Counted from the first letter of the stretch, positions 29,015 to 40,253 are shown. The stretch: 64,000 nt of DNA from Coleofasciculus sp. FACHB-T130 (GCF_014695375.1 NZ_JACJOG010000006.1:124001-188000), one strand, 5' to 3'. Numbers and translations are program-made. Notes: generated from the letters alone by a model not told the origin.

Positions 29015-32000
29015 CTAGCTTAGAAGCTCGTGAATAGATTTCAACAAATCTTCTGCGGTGTAGGGCTTCGACAAAAATCTTTTAACTACGCCACCTGCGA
29101 TCGCTGGGAGCTTATGGTTGGAAACCAGTCCGCTCACAGCAACAACTTTGACCTGCGGGTTCATTTTTTGTAGGGCGCGGATGGTGGTTGGACCATCCAT
29201 CGTAGGCATCATCATATCAATTAACACGACATTGATTTCCGCGCGATGCTGGGCATAGAGTGCGATCGCTTCAATCCCATCGTTGGCAGTGAGTACCCGA
29301 TAGTCGTAGGCTTCTAGGGATGTTTTAGTCACCTCTCGAATGGCTGGTTCATCATCAACCACAAGAATCCATTCTCCGTGACCTCTGGGCAGTTCATAAC
29401 GCTCCGTAGCTTCTGGATCTGTTGTAGTTGTATTAGTTGCTGGAAAATAAACTTTAAATTGAGTTCCTCTTCCTACTTCGCTATAGACATTGATAAAACC
29501 GCCATGACCTTTAATAATCGCCAAAACAGTGGAAAGACCCAGACCTGTGCCTTTGCCAAGTTCTTTTGTCGTGAAAAATGGTTCAAAGATTCTTTCTAAA
29601 CTCTCTGGCGGAATCCCACTACCCGTATCCGAAATAGTGATAACAATATAAGGTCCGGTTTTGGCATCAATATTCATTCGAGCATAGTTTTCATCGATGA
29701 GAAGATTTTCGGCGGCGATACTCAAGACTCCACCATCTGGCATGGCATCACGGGCATTCACGCAGAGATTCATCAACACCTGATGTACTTGAGTGGCATC
29801 TCCAGAGACAGGCCAGAGTTCCATCATTCGTACATCTGTATAGATTTCGATTGATTTAGGAAAGGTTTCTTTGGCAATTTTTTGAATTTCCGCAATTAAG
29901 TGCCCTACTTGAAGTGACATTCGCTCACCTTCAACTCCTCGCGCAAATGACAAGACTTGCTTAATTAGTTCGGCACCCCGTTTAGTATTTGTTTCTAGTA
30001 GATCCAAAAGCCGCTGACTGCGCGGATCGGGAATTACCATTTGCAAGATTTGAATGGCGGCAAGAATTGGCGTCAATACATTGTTTAGATCGTGGGCAAT
30101 ACCACCAGCAAGCGTACCGATACTCTCCATTCGTTGGGCGCGGCGGAACTGTGCTTCAAGTTGTTTTTTCTCTGTAATATCGGTGTCTACAGAGAGGATT
30201 GATTTGGGGTTTTCTTCGTCATCGCGCACCAAACTCCAACGACTGGCAACGACAATTTGTTTGCCTTCTTTGGTGACTTTATACAATTCACCTTGCCATT
30301 CACCTTTGTTGTTAACAGTCTTGTGCGCTTCTAGGAGTTGAGGCGAAGGATCGTTGTACAAAATCTCCGAGACATTTTTCCCCAGAACTTCCTCCGCCTT
30401 CCAACCGTACAGTAACTCAGCTCCTTTACTCCAAAGTACGATTTTGTCTTTTAGATTTCGCACAAGAATTGCATCTGTTGTTACATCTAGCAAGGCAGCT
30501 TGTCTGCGGATTTTTTGTTCTGCCTCCTTTCGCTCGGTGATGTCCCGATCCATGCCGCGATAACCTTGGAATTTTCCATCACAATTCCAAACTGGAACTG
30601 CACTAGTTTCTAGGACAACCAGATGACCGTCTTTGTGAACAGTCGTATTCTCAAGACACGTAATGGGTTGTGCAAGGGCAGCCATTTGCCCAAAAATATT
30701 AGCAACTCGAAAAGCTTCTTCCGGAGGCATGAGATCGAAGGGAGTTTTGCCCAGAACTTCTTCTGGTTCATAACCCAAAATGTCGCGGAGCTTCGGACTG
30801 ACATACGTGTAAACAACGTTTTCATCCACCTCCCAGACCCAATCGCTAGTGGTTTCGACTAAATTGCGAAACCGTTCTTCGCTTTGACGCCATGCCTCCT
30901 CGTTAGCTTTGCGCTCGGTAATGTCGCGGGCGATCGCATACATCAACCCTTCTTCAACGACCGGAGAGGCTGTCCAGGATAGCCATTTATACGAACCATC
31001 CTGACAGATGTAGCGGTTCTCAAAGTCGATGGTTGGTTCGCCCGTGGCAAGTTTCTGGAATTCGTCACGGGTTTTTCCTTGGTCTTCAGGATGAACAAAG
31101 TTAAACAGTAGCGTACAGCAAAGTTCTTCTTGAGAAAGCCCAAGTGTTTTCTCAAAAGCTGGGTTTACGCGCTTAAAATAGCCATCCAAACTAGCAATAC
31201 ACAGCATATCCAACGAGAGGGTGAATAAGCGATCGCGCTCTTCCTCTGCCCGCTTACGAGCGGAGATGTCCGTTTGCAAGCCTACGAAGTAGAGTAAGTT
31301 CCCCTCATCTGAAAATACTGGCGAAATTCTTAATTCATTCCAGAATGGCTGACCGTCTTTTCGATAGTTCAGCAGCGTCGTTTGAATCTCTTTTTGTTCG
31401 GCGATCGCTTGGCGAATTTGAGCGATCGCTTGCGGATCTGTGCCAGAACCTTTCAGAAAACGGCAGTTGCGACCCATAATTTCTTCTGGCTTATACCCAG
31501 AGATCCGCGAGAAAGCTGGGTTTGCGTAAACGATCGGGTTGTCTGGCTGGTTCGGATCGGTAATAATCACTCCCTCAGAAGCTGAAGTAATCGCCCGTGC
31601 CAGGTGCCGGTTCTCGGTAGCAGCTCGCTGTAGCGCCTCCTCGGCTCGTTCGCGTGCAGCGATGCTGCGTTCCTTTTCAGCTAAATTGCGCCGTAGCTCT
31701 AGTTGGCTAATTACCTGGCGGCTTAAAGCTTTAAGTGCCTCTACTTGTTCTGGACTGAGGTTTCGCGGTACATAATCAACAACACAGATCGTCCCAATTA
31801 TCTGTCCCTCAGGCGTTATCAGCGGTGCGCCCGCATAAAATCGGACGCTGGGGCAAGCAATGACGACCGGATTAGTGGCAAACTTCTTATCAGCCAATGT
31901 ATCAGGAATCATTAAAATTTCGTGTTGCTCAAGTAGGGGGCAGAACCCGCTATCACGGGGGAATTCTGATACTTCTAAACCCACCTTTGACTTAAACCAC

Positions 32001-32167
32001 TGACGGTTTTTATCCAAAAAATTTATTAACGCAATCGGGGTTCCACAAACGTGCGCCGCTAAATGGGCAAGATCGTCGAATGCCTCTTCGGGTTCTGTAT
32101 CAAGAATCCGATATCGGCGCAGAGCTTCTAGCCTCGCCGCTTCCTTACTAGACTCTAAAATTTTCAT
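29015..32167 (-). CDS. GAF-LOV-PAS hybrid sensor histidine kinase with C-terminal receiver
   Basis: 1050 residues, ATG at 32167. Domains in order: GAF (about 20-160), short coiled coil (160-190), a LOV-type PAS (190-304), three further PAS/PAC units (about 310-420, 425-550, 555-680), HisKA with the phospho-His in [11 protein letters not shown] near 692, HATPase ([32 protein letters not shown]), and a receiver domain with the phospho-Asp in [11 protein letters not shown] near 986. The LOV unit keeps GRNCRFLKG (C235), NYRKDG (N267), FWN (N277) and GLQ (Q298), the residues that bind and react with flavin. There is no membrane segment, so it is a cytoplasmic blue-light or redox sensor. The output partner is unknown; no separate regulator gene is adjacent. 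Confidence 0.9.
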   Translation of the reverse strand: MKILESSKEAARLEALRRYRILDTEPEEAFDDLAHLAAHVCGTPIALINFLDKNRQWFKSKVGLEVSEFPRDSGFCPLLEQHEILMIPDTLADKKFATNPVVIACPSVRFYAGAPLITPEGQIIGTICVVDYVPRNLSPEQVEALKALSRQVISQLELRRNLAEKERSIAARERAEEALQRAATENRHLARAITSASEGVIITDPNQPDNPIVYANPAFSRISGYKPEEIMGRNCRFLKGSGTDPQAIAQIRQAIAEQKEIQTTLLNYRKDGQPFWNELRISPVFSDEGNLLYFVGLQTDISARKRAEEERDRLFTLSLDMLCIASLDGYFKRVNPAFEKTLGLSQEELCCTLLFNFVHPEDQGKTRDEFQKLATGEPTIDFENRYICQDGSYKWLSWTASPVVEEGLMYAIARDITERKANEEAWRQSEERFRNLVETTSDWVWEVDENVVYTYVSPKLRDILGYEPEEVLGKTPFDLMPPEEAFRVANIFGQMAALAQPITCLENTTVHKDGHLVVLETSAVPVWNCDGKFQGYRGMDRDITERKEAEQKIRRQAALLDVTTDAILVRNLKDKIVLWSKGAELLYGWKAEEVLGKNVSEILYNDPSPQLLEAHKTVNNKGEWQGELYKVTKEGKQIVVASRWSLVRDDEENPKSILSVDTDITEKKQLEAQFRRAQRMESIGTLAGGIAHDLNNVLTPILAAIQILQMVIPDPRSQRLLDLLETNTKRGAELIKQVLSFARGVEGERMSLQVGHLIAEIQKIAKETFPKSIEIYTDVRMMELWPVSGDATQVHQVLMNLCVNARDAMPDGGVLSIAAENLLIDENYARMNIDAKTGPYIVITISDTGSGIPPESLERIFEPFFTTKELGKGTGLGLSTVLAIIKGHGGFINVYSEVGRGTQFKVYFPATNTTTTDPEATERYELPRGHGEWILVVDDEPAIREVTKTSLEAYDYRVLTANDGIEAIALYAQHRAEINVVLIDMMMPTMDGPTTIRALQKMNPQVKVVAVSGLVSNHKLPAIAGGVVKRFLSKPYTAEDLLKSIHELLS

Positions 32168-32722
32168 CAGTACTTATTCCTACTTGGACCGGATTTCGGT
32201 AGCCATCATCTGAAAATGCTTGTTCTGCCTTGTCGCGCTAAATGTCTCAATGCTGAAAAAGCAGGAGAAAGTCTCAGCGATCAACTTTTCCGTCCGATAA
32301 CCCTAGCTAGATTGTTCCCTGGCACTTCAATGGACTAACACTTCCAGGAAAATCTACATGAAAATCGCTAAATTCTACACATTTTCGCTCAAACTAAAGG
32401 TCTCCAGCCTTTTACCGCAGTGCCGGAAATGCGATCGCAACTGCTAAGGGTTATTTGTACCCGTAGGAATTAAAAAAGGCGGTTTTGCTGTTTTCATAGT
32501 CTATTAAATGGTTTTCCTATTCATATATAAATTCTATAAAATCTCTCTAAAGGTTGATGGCGGTTTAATATAGCAGAAAAGTTTATCATTGCATTTCCTG
32601 GGTAATCTGCTATACACGAATCCTTCAACTCCTTGTAGAAGAAAGCAAAGAAATCACTTCCATACAACTCGAAAATGTACGAAGTTAAGTTTAGTTACAA
32701 GAGTATAAAATTGGACAGGAAG
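32168..32722. other. Intergenic region, no gene seen
   Basis: 555 bp between the histidine kinase start and the miaA stop, both on the minus strand. It should contain the kinase promoter. One perfect 9-bp inverted repeat (TATAGCAGA 32569-32577 / TCTGCTATA 32606-32614) is the only structure noted. Several stops in all frames; no RNA gene recognised. Confidence 0.5.
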
Positions 32723-33853
32723 TTAGCATCTAGCTTGAGGAGGCACATCCTGACAACTTGCGGCAATGAACTCTAGCACTCGTTGCCACACGCGCTCCAA
32801 TAAATCGGGTTGATTTGCCTCAAACCACTCAATTTGGGGATAAGCACGAAACCAAGTGCGTTGTCGCTTGGCAAATTGACGAGTGTGCAAAACGGTTAAC
32901 TCTTTGGCGTCCGATAGAGAAATCTCTCCAGCTAAATATTGCTTCATTTCCCTATAACCTAGCGTATCCAGCAGTGGCAGATTGCAACCGTATTTCTCAC
33001 AAAGGGTTTTTACCTCGGCTTCCCACCCTGCGGCTAACATCTGTTCGGTTCGCTGTTCAATTCGGTGAGTAAGGTAGCTAGAGTCCGGGCAATCTAAGCC
33101 AATTTGGAGAATGGGATAATCGGGTGGATTCTCTCCTTGCTGCTCTGAAATCGGGCGACCCGTCACATAAAATACTTCTAATGCTCGCAATGTCCGCACG
33201 GGATCGTTAGGATGAATTTTCTGAGCGGCAACGGGATCGACTTGTTGTAGAAAAGCGTAAAGTTGGATTTGACCGAGAGATTGCAGTTGCGATCGCAATT
33301 CTTCTTGGGGCGCTACTCTAGGAATTTTTAACCCCTGCACAATAGAACGGATGTATAAACCCGTTCCTCCCACCAGTAAAGGCGGAGTTTCCTTGCCCAA
33401 AGCAGCAATTAAAGCTTGCGTCTGCTGCTGGTAATCTGCCACTGTCAAAGTTTCTGTGGGATCGCAGATATCAATTAAGTAGTGCGGTACCAACTTGCGC
33501 TCAGCATCTGTTGGCTTAGCTGTGCCAATATCAAATTCGCGGTACACTTGACGCGAATCAGCGCTAAGAATTACAGAACCCAGCCGCTGCGCCAATGCTA
33601 ATGCCAGTCCTGATTTTCCCGTCGCAGTAGCACCACAGATAACAATCAGCGCTGAGGGCTGAGGGCTGAGTGAAGAGGACTGAGGGCTGAGGACTGAGGG
33701 CTGAGGACTGAGGGCTGAGGACTGAGGACTGAGTGAAGAGGAATGAGTGAAGAGGGCTGAGCGAACAGGTGATTTTCCGCTGCTCCCTGTGTCCGTTTCT
33801 CTCTCCTCCCGTTCCCTTGTGCCACCGTGCTTTCCTGCGTTGTTGCCTTTCAC
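32723..33853 (-). CDS. miaA: tRNA dimethylallyltransferase with a repeat-encoded N-terminal extension
   Basis: The enzyme adds dimethylallyl to A37 of tRNAs reading UNN codons. The MiaA core starts near residue 69 ([20 protein letters not shown]), with the P-loop [42 protein letters not shown] and the tail [13 protein letters not shown]. The open frame reaches a GTG at 33853, giving 376 residues, about 67 more than usual. The extra N-terminus is Ser/Pro/Gln-rich ([14 protein letters not shown]) and is encoded by heptamer repeats. There is no ATG between the repeats and the core, so either the GTG, or a non-ATG codon near 33650 (CTG in SALIVICG), starts translation. Divergent from gyrB. Confidence 0.93.
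   Translation of the reverse strand: MKGNNAGKHGGTREREERETDTGSSGKSPVRSALFTHSSSLSPQSSALSPQPSVLSPQSSSLSPQPSALIVICGATATGKSGLALALAQRLGSVILSADSRQVYREFDIGTAKPTDAERKLVPHYLIDICDPTETLTVADYQQQTQALIAALGKETPPLLVGGTGLYIRSIVQGLKIPRVAPQEELRSQLQSLGQIQLYAFLQQVDPVAAQKIHPNDPVRTLRALEVFYVTGRPISEQQGENPPDYPILQIGLDCPDSSYLTHRIEQRTEQMLAAGWEAEVKTLCEKYGCNLPLLDTLGYREMKQYLAGEISLSDAKELTVLHTRQFAKRQRTWFRAYPQIEWFEANQPDLLERVWQRVLEFIAASCQDVPPQARC
33651..33761. repeat. Heptanucleotide tandem repeat (GGCTGAG/GACTGAG) inside the 5' end of miaA
   Basis: About fourteen 7-bp units, GGCTGAG or GACTGAG with two GTGAAGAG interruptions, lie over 33651-33761. It belongs to the class of short tandemly repeated repetitive (STRR) sequences known from filamentous cyanobacteria. 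On the minus strand it is read as part of MiaA. Confidence 0.85.
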
Positions 33854-33991
33854 TGGGTACAGCCCCTAAACAAATATCTCTTGAAATTGCCCTACGGTCG
33901 CCCCGGAACCTTTTGTGCTACAATTTTGGAGTGTTTTTACATTTTTGAAGTCCCGGTGGGCTTCCAAGCCATTATTGGAGTATCCTTATTC

Positions 33992-35935
33992 ATGACGAGC
34001 AGTTACAGTGCCGATCAGATTCAAGTTCTAGAAGGTCTTGAACCAGTCCGGAAAAGACCGGGGATGTACATCGGTTCGACTGGCCCTAGGGGACTCCACC
34101 ATCTAGTTTACGAGGTGGTGGACAACTCTATTGATGAGGCTCTGGCTGGCTATTGCACCCATGTGGAGATAGACATAAACGCCGATGGTTCGGTGACGGT
34201 GACAGACGATGGGCGGGGAATTCCCACAGATACTCATCCCACTACAGGCAAATCAGCTTTGGAAACGGTGATGACGGTGCTGCACGCCGGAGGGAAATTT
34301 GGCGGCGGCGGTTACAAGGTTTCTGGTGGTTTGCACGGTGTTGGGATCTCCGTAGTCAATGCCTTGTCTGAGTGGGTGGAAGTAACCGTTTGGCGCGAGA
34401 ATCGGGAGCATATCATGCGCTTTGAGCGGGGTATTCCTGTCACCGAACTCAAGGCAACGCCAATTAAAGAAGCGAGGACAGGCACCTCGATTAGTTTCAA
34501 GCCAGATTTACAGATTTTTGTGACGACTGGCATTGAGTTTGATTACACGACCTTGGCGAGTCGTCTACGGGAACTGGCTTACTTAAATGCGGGTGTCAAA
34601 ATTACGTTTACTGACAACCGCCTGGAATTAATTAAGGGTGGAGAGCCAAGAGTAGAAACCTACTGTTATGAAGGAGGTATTAAAGAGTATATCGCCTATA
34701 TGAATAGCGATAAACAGGCTCTCCACGAAGAAATTATCTATGTATCCGGCGAACGCAACAATGTACAAGTAGAGGTGGCGTTGCAGTGGTGCGTCGATGC
34801 CTATACAGATACTCTGCTGGGGTTTGCAAATAATATTCGTACAGTTGACGGCGGTACTCACCTGGAAGGGTTGAAGGCGGTGCTGACGCGGACGCTGAAT
34901 ACGATCGCTCGCAAGCGCAATAAAATCAAAGAAAATGAACCGAACCTCGGCGGCGAGAATGTCCGCGAGGGTTTAACGGGGGTTATCTCCGTCAAAGTCC
35001 CCGATCCGGAATTTGAAGGACAAACTAAAACCAAACTCGGTAACACCGAAGTCCGGGGAATTGTTGATTCCCTAGTTGGCGAAGTTCTCACAGAGTATTT
35101 AGAGTTTCGCCCAAACGTTGGCGATGCGATTCTGGAAAAAGCGATTCAAGCTTTCAAAGCCGCCGAAGCAGCGCGTCACGCACGAGAGTTAGTGCGCCGC
35201 AAATCGGTTTTGGAATCTTCTCCTTTACCGGGTAAATTAGCCGATTGCAGTACGCGAGATCCCTCGGAATCTGAGATTTATATCGTAGAAGGGGACTCAG
35301 CCGGAGGAAGTGCCAAACAAGGACGCGACAGACGCAACCAAGCCATCCTCCCATTGCGCGGTAAAATTCTCAACATTGAGAAAACCGACGATGCCAAAAT
35401 CTATAAAAACACGGAGATCCAGGCGCTAATCACCGCACTGGGATTGGGTGTTAAGGGTGAGGAGTTCGATGCTTCTCAGCTGCGCTATCACTGCATCGTG
35501 ATTATGACTGACGCCGATGTAGATGGGGCGCACATTCGGACGCTGTTATTAACGTTCTTCTATCGCTATCAACGGGCGCTAATCGAGCAGGGTTACATCT
35601 ATATCGCTTGTCCTCCACTCTATAAGGTAGAACGCGGACGCAATCATTACTATTGCTATAGCGATCGCGAAATGGCAAACCTGATTCAGCATGAGTTTCC
35701 CGCTAATGCCAACTACACCATCCAGCGATTCAAAGGTTTGGGTGAAATGATGCCGCAACAGTTGTGGGATACTACCATGAACCCGGAAACTCGCACTCTC
35801 AAACGGGTGGAAATTGAAGATGCGGCGGAAGCCGATCGCATCTTTACCGTTCTAATGGGCGATCGCGTTGCACCCCGCCGCGAATTTATCGAAACCTATG
35901 GCCCTCGTCTCAATCTCAACGATCTAGATATTTAG
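33992..35935 (+). CDS. gyrB: DNA gyrase subunit B
   Basis: 647 residues from the ATG at 33992 ([20 protein letters not shown]); the frame opens further upstream but the family begins here. GyrB is the ATPase subunit of the topoisomerase that introduces negative supercoils. GHKL ATPase motifs: [40 protein letters not shown]. The TOPRIM domain: [40 protein letters not shown]. The C-terminal tail is [20 protein letters not shown]-like ([14 protein letters not shown]). Complete, standard length. A GGAG 12 nt before the ATG is a distant candidate ribosome site. A strong hairpin follows the gene. Confidence 0.98.
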   Translation: MTSSYSADQIQVLEGLEPVRKRPGMYIGSTGPRGLHHLVYEVVDNSIDEALAGYCTHVEIDINADGSVTVTDDGRGIPTDTHPTTGKSALETVMTVLHAGGKFGGGGYKVSGGLHGVGISVVNALSEWVEVTVWRENREHIMRFERGIPVTELKATPIKEARTGTSISFKPDLQIFVTTGIEFDYTTLASRLRELAYLNAGVKITFTDNRLELIKGGEPRVETYCYEGGIKEYIAYMNSDKQALHEEIIYVSGERNNVQVEVALQWCVDAYTDTLLGFANNIRTVDGGTHLEGLKAVLTRTLNTIARKRNKIKENEPNLGGENVREGLTGVISVKVPDPEFEGQTKTKLGNTEVRGIVDSLVGEVLTEYLEFRPNVGDAILEKAIQAFKAAEAARHARELVRRKSVLESSPLPGKLADCSTRDPSESEIYIVEGDSAGGSAKQGRDRRNQAILPLRGKILNIEKTDDAKIYKNTEIQALITALGLGVKGEEFDASQLRYHCIVIMTDADVDGAHIRTLLLTFFYRYQRALIEQGYIYIACPPLYKVERGRNHYYCYSDREMANLIQHEFPANANYTIQRFKGLGEMMPQQLWDTTMNPETRTLKRVEIEDAAEADRIFTVLMGDRVAPRREFIETYGPRLNLNDLDI

Positions 35936-36373
35936 ATTCTCCGGTTGAAATGATTGAATACCCCAAAATTGGGCAACTAATGTAAAAATGATTAGTACAT
36001 AAGGTTGCCTTGTTACAAAAGTATGGTTAATTGAGAACTTAACCATACTTTTGTCTTTTAAAGCCCCTGCACTAGATTTCCCATCAACACTGCACCAAAA
36101 GAACGCGATCGCTGTTTTTTCTGTGACATCGAAGCCTGCAAAAGGCTATAAAGCGGCTCTAAATGATTTATGAAGAAAAAAAAACCGACTTCTCTAAAAA
36201 TCGGGATCTGAAGAGCCAGCTCATCACTCAAATAGAATTGCTATAGCTTGGCTATGTTATAACTTGAAGGAAACTATATTTGCAATTTCATGTCTTACTA
36301 ATTTAATCTCCGACATTTCACAGGAAAATCATCAAAATTTGGATAAAAAATATCAAGCAAACACCAAAAAGTA
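35936..36373. other. Intergenic region between gyrB and the Pilin_GH gene
   Basis: 438 bp. It holds the gyrB terminator at 36015-36059 and, by position, the promoter of the next gene. An imperfect ACCGACTTCT / AATCGGGATCT stem near 36184-36212 resembles common cyanobacterial spacer hairpins. No coding potential seen. Confidence 0.5.
36015..36059 (+). terminator. Factor-independent terminator after gyrB
   Basis: ACAAAAGTATGGTTAA (36015-36030) and TTAACCATACTTTTGT (36039-36054) form a perfect 16-bp stem with an 8-nt loop, followed by CTTTT. It is 79 bp past the gyrB stop. Confidence 0.8.
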
Positions 36374-37351
36374 ATGAATCACTTTATCATCAACTTTGCC
36401 AAACTAGTGAAACTCCCAGTTAACAACAAGTTGATTGTATCTAGCTTATTAATCGCAATCAACGGCATCCTGGTGACAGGTATCCTAGGGACATCGGCAA
36501 ATACCCCAGCCAAACCCGCACCCGCAGCGACTCCAACCAAAACCACACCAGCAACGACCGCCACCCAGCAATTTGTAGGGCAATGGCAAGCCGAAGATCC
36601 GCAAACCGGGGAGTTGGTCACATTTATATTTGCGCCAGAGGGAAAATTATTCATTGTATTTCCAACGTCTGATGGACCTCCGGTTGCCGTCGGAATTAAG
36701 TACAAGGTTAATTCCCAGGCTAAACCGGGACAACTTGACCTGGTTTTTAGCAAAAAAGAGAGCATCCTGAGCATTTTTGAATTTATCGATCGCGGTAAAC
36801 TACGTCTGGAATTAGAGGGACGGCAAGCTGGACAACCCAGACCCAATGCTTTTACTGCCAAGGCAACGATATTTGAGAAAATTTCCGACAGCGCGACATT
36901 ACCCAAAGACGCCAAAGTAATTGAGCTGGAAAATGCACAGAGTCAGGTGTCCGAAGATTCGCAGCTCCCAAAACCGCAAACGGAAGCCAAACTGTATATC
37001 GCGATGGTAAACAAAGCGCAACAGGCTTATTATCAGCAAAAAGGCAAATTTGCCACAAACACTGAAGATTTAGGTTTAGGAGGCGAGCCAGCCAGCGTGT
37101 ATTACAACTATCGGTTGGTATCCCCCGGAAAGGACGCCCAAAGCGTGATGATCGCCGCCCAAGCCAAGAATGCTGAAATTCATAGCTACACAGGTGCGGT
37201 ATTTGCCACCAAAAAGAACGGTGAAGCCACCACCCTCGTAGCGGTTTGCGAAACCCAGCGCCCCTCAACCTCGGCTCCAGCGATGCCGAAACCGCCGCAG
37301 AGTGGCTCATCAGCAGTTCAATGTCCATCGGGTTCGCGTCTGTTACAGTAA
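36374..37351 (+). CDS. Exported Pilin_GH-domain protein
   Basis: 325 residues, ATG at 36374. The N-terminus has a signal-anchor or signal peptide (VSSLLIAINGILVTGILG, about 23-41), then an Ala/Pro/Thr-rich linker (42-65). A small lipocalin-like domain follows (FVGQWQAEDPQTGELVTFIF, about 68-175). Last comes a type IV pilin-like G/H domain (AKLYIAMVNKAQQAYYQQKG, YYNYRLVSPGK, IHSYTGAVFATKK, C-terminal Cys pair) at about 208-320. It has no pilin N-helix, so it is not a pilus subunit itself. Distant paralogue of the array at 15.9-19.2 kb. Role unknown; a surface-attached protein is likely. Confidence 0.8.
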   Translation: MNHFIINFAKLVKLPVNNKLIVSSLLIAINGILVTGILGTSANTPAKPAPAATPTKTTPATTATQQFVGQWQAEDPQTGELVTFIFAPEGKLFIVFPTSDGPPVAVGIKYKVNSQAKPGQLDLVFSKKESILSIFEFIDRGKLRLELEGRQAGQPRPNAFTAKATIFEKISDSATLPKDAKVIELENAQSQVSEDSQLPKPQTEAKLYIAMVNKAQQAYYQQKGKFATNTEDLGLGGEPASVYYNYRLVSPGKDAQSVMIAAQAKNAEIHSYTGAVFATKKNGEATTLVAVCETQRPSTSAPAMPKPPQSGSSAVQCPSGSRLLQ

Positions 37352-37440
37352 TCGGCTGCCGTCGCTATTAACAACCCGATTGATTCTCTCGCGATCGCAT
37401 AGATTGTTAAAATCCAGTTAAATTTTTCGCCTTGACTGCC

Positions 37441-39369
37441 ATGAGTGACACCGTTTTAGACATCCGCAATCTGCAAGTTCAATTTTTAACTGATGAAAAG
37501 CAAATTCTGGCAGTTGATGGTATTTCCTTCAAACTGAGTCGCGGGCAGACTTTGGGCATTGTGGGAGAGTCGGGATCGGGTAAATCGGTGACTTCCCTCG
37601 CCGTCATGGGTCTGGTGCCAACTCCGGGCAGGATTAGCGGCGGTGAAATTTGGTTTCAAAACTCACAGGAACGAGGCGGATCTGTAGTGAATCTGCGGGA
37701 TCTGAGTGCAGAGGAGTTGCGGAAATATCGAGGTGGTCAGATTTCGATGATTTTTCAGGAACCGATGAGTTCCTTAAACCCAGTTTTTACGTGTGGGTTT
37801 CAGTTAGTCGAGGCAATCCGTCAGCATCAAAATGTAACCCCTGCCGAGGCGAGGCGGCAAGCGATCGCGCGTCTCCAAGAAGTCAAACTCCTCGCTAGCG
37901 ATGAAGAGATGCGGCAACGCTATCTAGAAGAAAGACCAGAAGCCAGAAGAGATAGCGAAGCGGAAATTAATCAGCAGGTCAATCAGCAAAAATTGGCAAT
38001 GCTGGATCGCTACCCCCACGAACTCTCCGGCGGGCAATTGCAGCGGATGATGATTGCAATGGCTATTTCCTGCAATCCAGCGGTATTGATTGCTGACGAA
38101 CCGACAACCGCCTTGGATGTAACGGTTCAAGCGACGATTCTGGATCTATTGCGGGAGTTACGCGACGCCCGTGGGATGTCGATGATGTTTATCGGTCACG
38201 ACTTGGGGGTAATTGCTGAAATTGCCGACGTTGTCGCCGTGATGTATCAAGGCAAAATAGTTGAATACGGCTCAGTTGAGCAAATCTTTTCTAACCCTCA
38301 ACATCCTTATACCAAAGGTTTGTTAGCCTGTCGCCCCAGCCTTAACCGCCGGTTGAAATACCTGCCGACCGTCGCTGACTTTATGGAAGTGGTGAAAACA
38401 CCCAGCGGCGAAATCGAGATTCGAGAAAAAACAGGCGTCAAGAGTCAGGAGTCAGAAGAAATTCTGGGTTCCACTCAAAACCCAGAAGCGATAGCTCGCA
38501 TCTTTACCACTGAAAAAGCTCTACTCTCTGTCCGCGACCTCCAAGTTGGCTTCCCAATCCAGGGAATGTTTGGTCAAACCAAACGCTATTTGATGGCGGT
38601 GAATGGCATCTCATTTGATGTTTATCCCGGCGAAACGCTGGGATTGGTGGGAGAATCCGGCTGTGGCAAAAGTACCTTAGCGCGTACCATCCTGCGTTTG
38701 ATCGAACCCACAAGCGGGCAGATCGAGTTTGAAGGGGAAGATATTACAAAAGTCAGTAATCGGCGGCTGCGGCAATTGCGACGCGAGATGCAAATTGTCT
38801 TCCAAAATCCCTTTAGTTCTCTCGATCCGCGTCTAAAAATTGGAGATGCGGTGATGGAACCGCTACAAATCCATCACTATGGGAAGAATTCTAAGGAAAG
38901 ACGCGATCGCGCAGCCTATCTCTTAGAGCGTGTAGGCTTAAATCCTGCCTGGATGAATCGCTATCCCCACGAGTTTTCTGGCGGACAGCGCCAGCGGGTT
39001 TGTATTGCTCGTGCTTTGGCACTCAATCCCAAATTCATCATCTGCGACGAATCCGTCTCGGCGCTAGATGTTTCCGTACAAGCGCAAGTGCTGAATTTGC
39101 TCAAAGAAGTCCAAAGTGAATTTGGCTTAACTTACATCTTTATTTCTCATGACTTGAGCGTGGTGAAATTTATGAGCGATCGCATCATGGTCATGAATCG
39201 AGGCAAAATCGAAGAAATTGGTTCCGCTGAAAATCTCTACCGCGAACCGAAGCAAGAATACACGCGCCAGTTAATTGCCGCCATTCCTACCGGCAGTCTA
39301 GAACAGATTCAGCAGCGTCAGCAAGACCGAATCAAGATATCAGCAGGAGGGCGAGAAATTACTAGTTAA
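37441..39369 (+). CDS. Dipeptide/oligopeptide ABC transporter ATP-binding protein, OppD-OppF fusion
   Basis: 642 residues from the ATG at 37441 (MSDTVLDIRNLQVQF). Two complete ABC ATPase domains: NBD1 about 5-330 with GESGSGKS, LSGGQLQRMMIAMA, VLIADEPTTALD; NBD2 about 360-630 with GESGCGKS, FSGGQRQRVCIARAL, FIICDESVSALD. Each has the oligopeptide C-terminal block (NPQHPYTKGLLACRPSLNRR in the first). This is the fused DppD/DppF architecture that powers peptide or nickel import. No permease or binding protein lies beside it. The inter-domain linker contains a repeat-like stretch (VKSQESEEILG). 90 bp after the Pilin_GH gene and 44 bp before the DUF1838 gene. Confidence 0.92.
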   Translation: MSDTVLDIRNLQVQFLTDEKQILAVDGISFKLSRGQTLGIVGESGSGKSVTSLAVMGLVPTPGRISGGEIWFQNSQERGGSVVNLRDLSAEELRKYRGGQISMIFQEPMSSLNPVFTCGFQLVEAIRQHQNVTPAEARRQAIARLQEVKLLASDEEMRQRYLEERPEARRDSEAEINQQVNQQKLAMLDRYPHELSGGQLQRMMIAMAISCNPAVLIADEPTTALDVTVQATILDLLRELRDARGMSMMFIGHDLGVIAEIADVVAVMYQGKIVEYGSVEQIFSNPQHPYTKGLLACRPSLNRRLKYLPTVADFMEVVKTPSGEIEIREKTGVKSQESEEILGSTQNPEAIARIFTTEKALLSVRDLQVGFPIQGMFGQTKRYLMAVNGISFDVYPGETLGLVGESGCGKSTLARTILRLIEPTSGQIEFEGEDITKVSNRRLRQLRREMQIVFQNPFSSLDPRLKIGDAVMEPLQIHHYGKNSKERRDRAAYLLERVGLNPAWMNRYPHEFSGGQRQRVCIARALALNPKFIICDESVSALDVSVQAQVLNLLKEVQSEFGLTYIFISHDLSVVKFMSDRIMVMNRGKIEEIGSAENLYREPKQEYTRQLIAAIPTGSLEQIQQRQQDRIKISAGGREITS

Positions 39370-39413
39370 GTATTCATCCTTAGCTCAATCTATACTTTGG
39401 GGAAGCGCAAACT

Positions 39414-40253
39414 ATGACCTTAACGAAATCAACAATTACCGATGAGCAGTTTGTCAAACTACGCTGTAGCAGTGACAGTAAAACTCACTATTTCCCGGCT
39501 ACAGGTGCTATGTATGCCCATCCGATAGATAACGATCAACCTGTTCATCTGTTTGATTTCTTAGGCGTTGATATCTCGCGCTGTATTCAAGATAATTCAA
39601 CATCCCGCTGGACGCTTGTAAGTCGTAAAATTACACTTTATCTCGATCCCAAAACTGGAGAAATTCTAAAAAGTTGGAAAAACCCCTGGTCAGGTGAAAC
39701 ACTGAATATTATGCACCGTTCTTATGACTACCAGGAGTTCCAGATTCCACAACAGATAGATGCTCACATAACTTCAGAAATATCCTCAGTTTCATTAGAT
39801 TTCAATATGAAACTGCCTAACCCGTTATCAACGAACCCCAAGTTTGCAGATTATTCGCCAGAGAAGTATGTCCAATCGTCGGATTCCTACAAATTTATTT
39901 TTCCGACAAAAATACTATCTGACGAACCCATCAGTGCTAGCGACAATCGCGCTGTTACACTTTCTTATTACCGCATGGGGCCGTGGGAACCGTGGATGAA
40001 AATGAAGGGGAAACCCGGCTTTTTAGTCTTAAATTACACTGGCAATAAAACTGATGTATTTGAAGATATCCCTGTAGCCATTAAAGAACAAATCGAACAT
40101 CGGCTGCCTTTATTCCGCGAAGCTCCAACCTGTAGAATTCAGCGTTCGATTGCTACCAGTTGGAGCCGTTTTGACGAACAATTTGATGCCTACCTACGAG
40201 GAGAAGAATTTCCACTACCCGCCCCGATTATAGATGAGCCTTGTATTGAATAA
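39414..40253 (+). CDS. DUF1838 family protein
   Basis: 279 residues, ATG at 39414 with GGGGAAG about 9 nt upstream. The whole length matches the DUF1838 pattern: FDFLGVDISRCIQDN, LVSRKITLYLDPKTGEIL, WKNPWSGETLNIMH, VTLSYYRMGPWEPWMKMKGK, FDAYLRGEEFPLPAP. No signal peptide, membrane segment or catalytic motif I can name. Function unknown. It follows the OppD-OppF gene closely on the same strand and may be co-transcribed. Confidence 0.85.
   Translation: MTLTKSTITDEQFVKLRCSSDSKTHYFPATGAMYAHPIDNDQPVHLFDFLGVDISRCIQDNSTSRWTLVSRKITLYLDPKTGEILKSWKNPWSGETLNIMHRSYDYQEFQIPQQIDAHITSEISSVSLDFNMKLPNPLSTNPKFADYSPEKYVQSSDSYKFIFPTKILSDEPISASDNRAVTLSYYRMGPWEPWMKMKGKPGFLVLNYTGNKTDVFEDIPVAIKEQIEHRLPLFREAPTCRIQRSIATSWSRFDEQFDAYLRGEEFPLPAPIIDEPCIE

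Noticed and set aside
33651-33761. CRISPR-like array of repeats
   Set aside because: The units are 7 bp with no unique spacers; it is a tandem simple repeat.
33827-33991. Upstream extension of GyrB
   Set aside because: GyrB homologues begin at the ATG at 33992; the extension overlaps the divergent miaA start.
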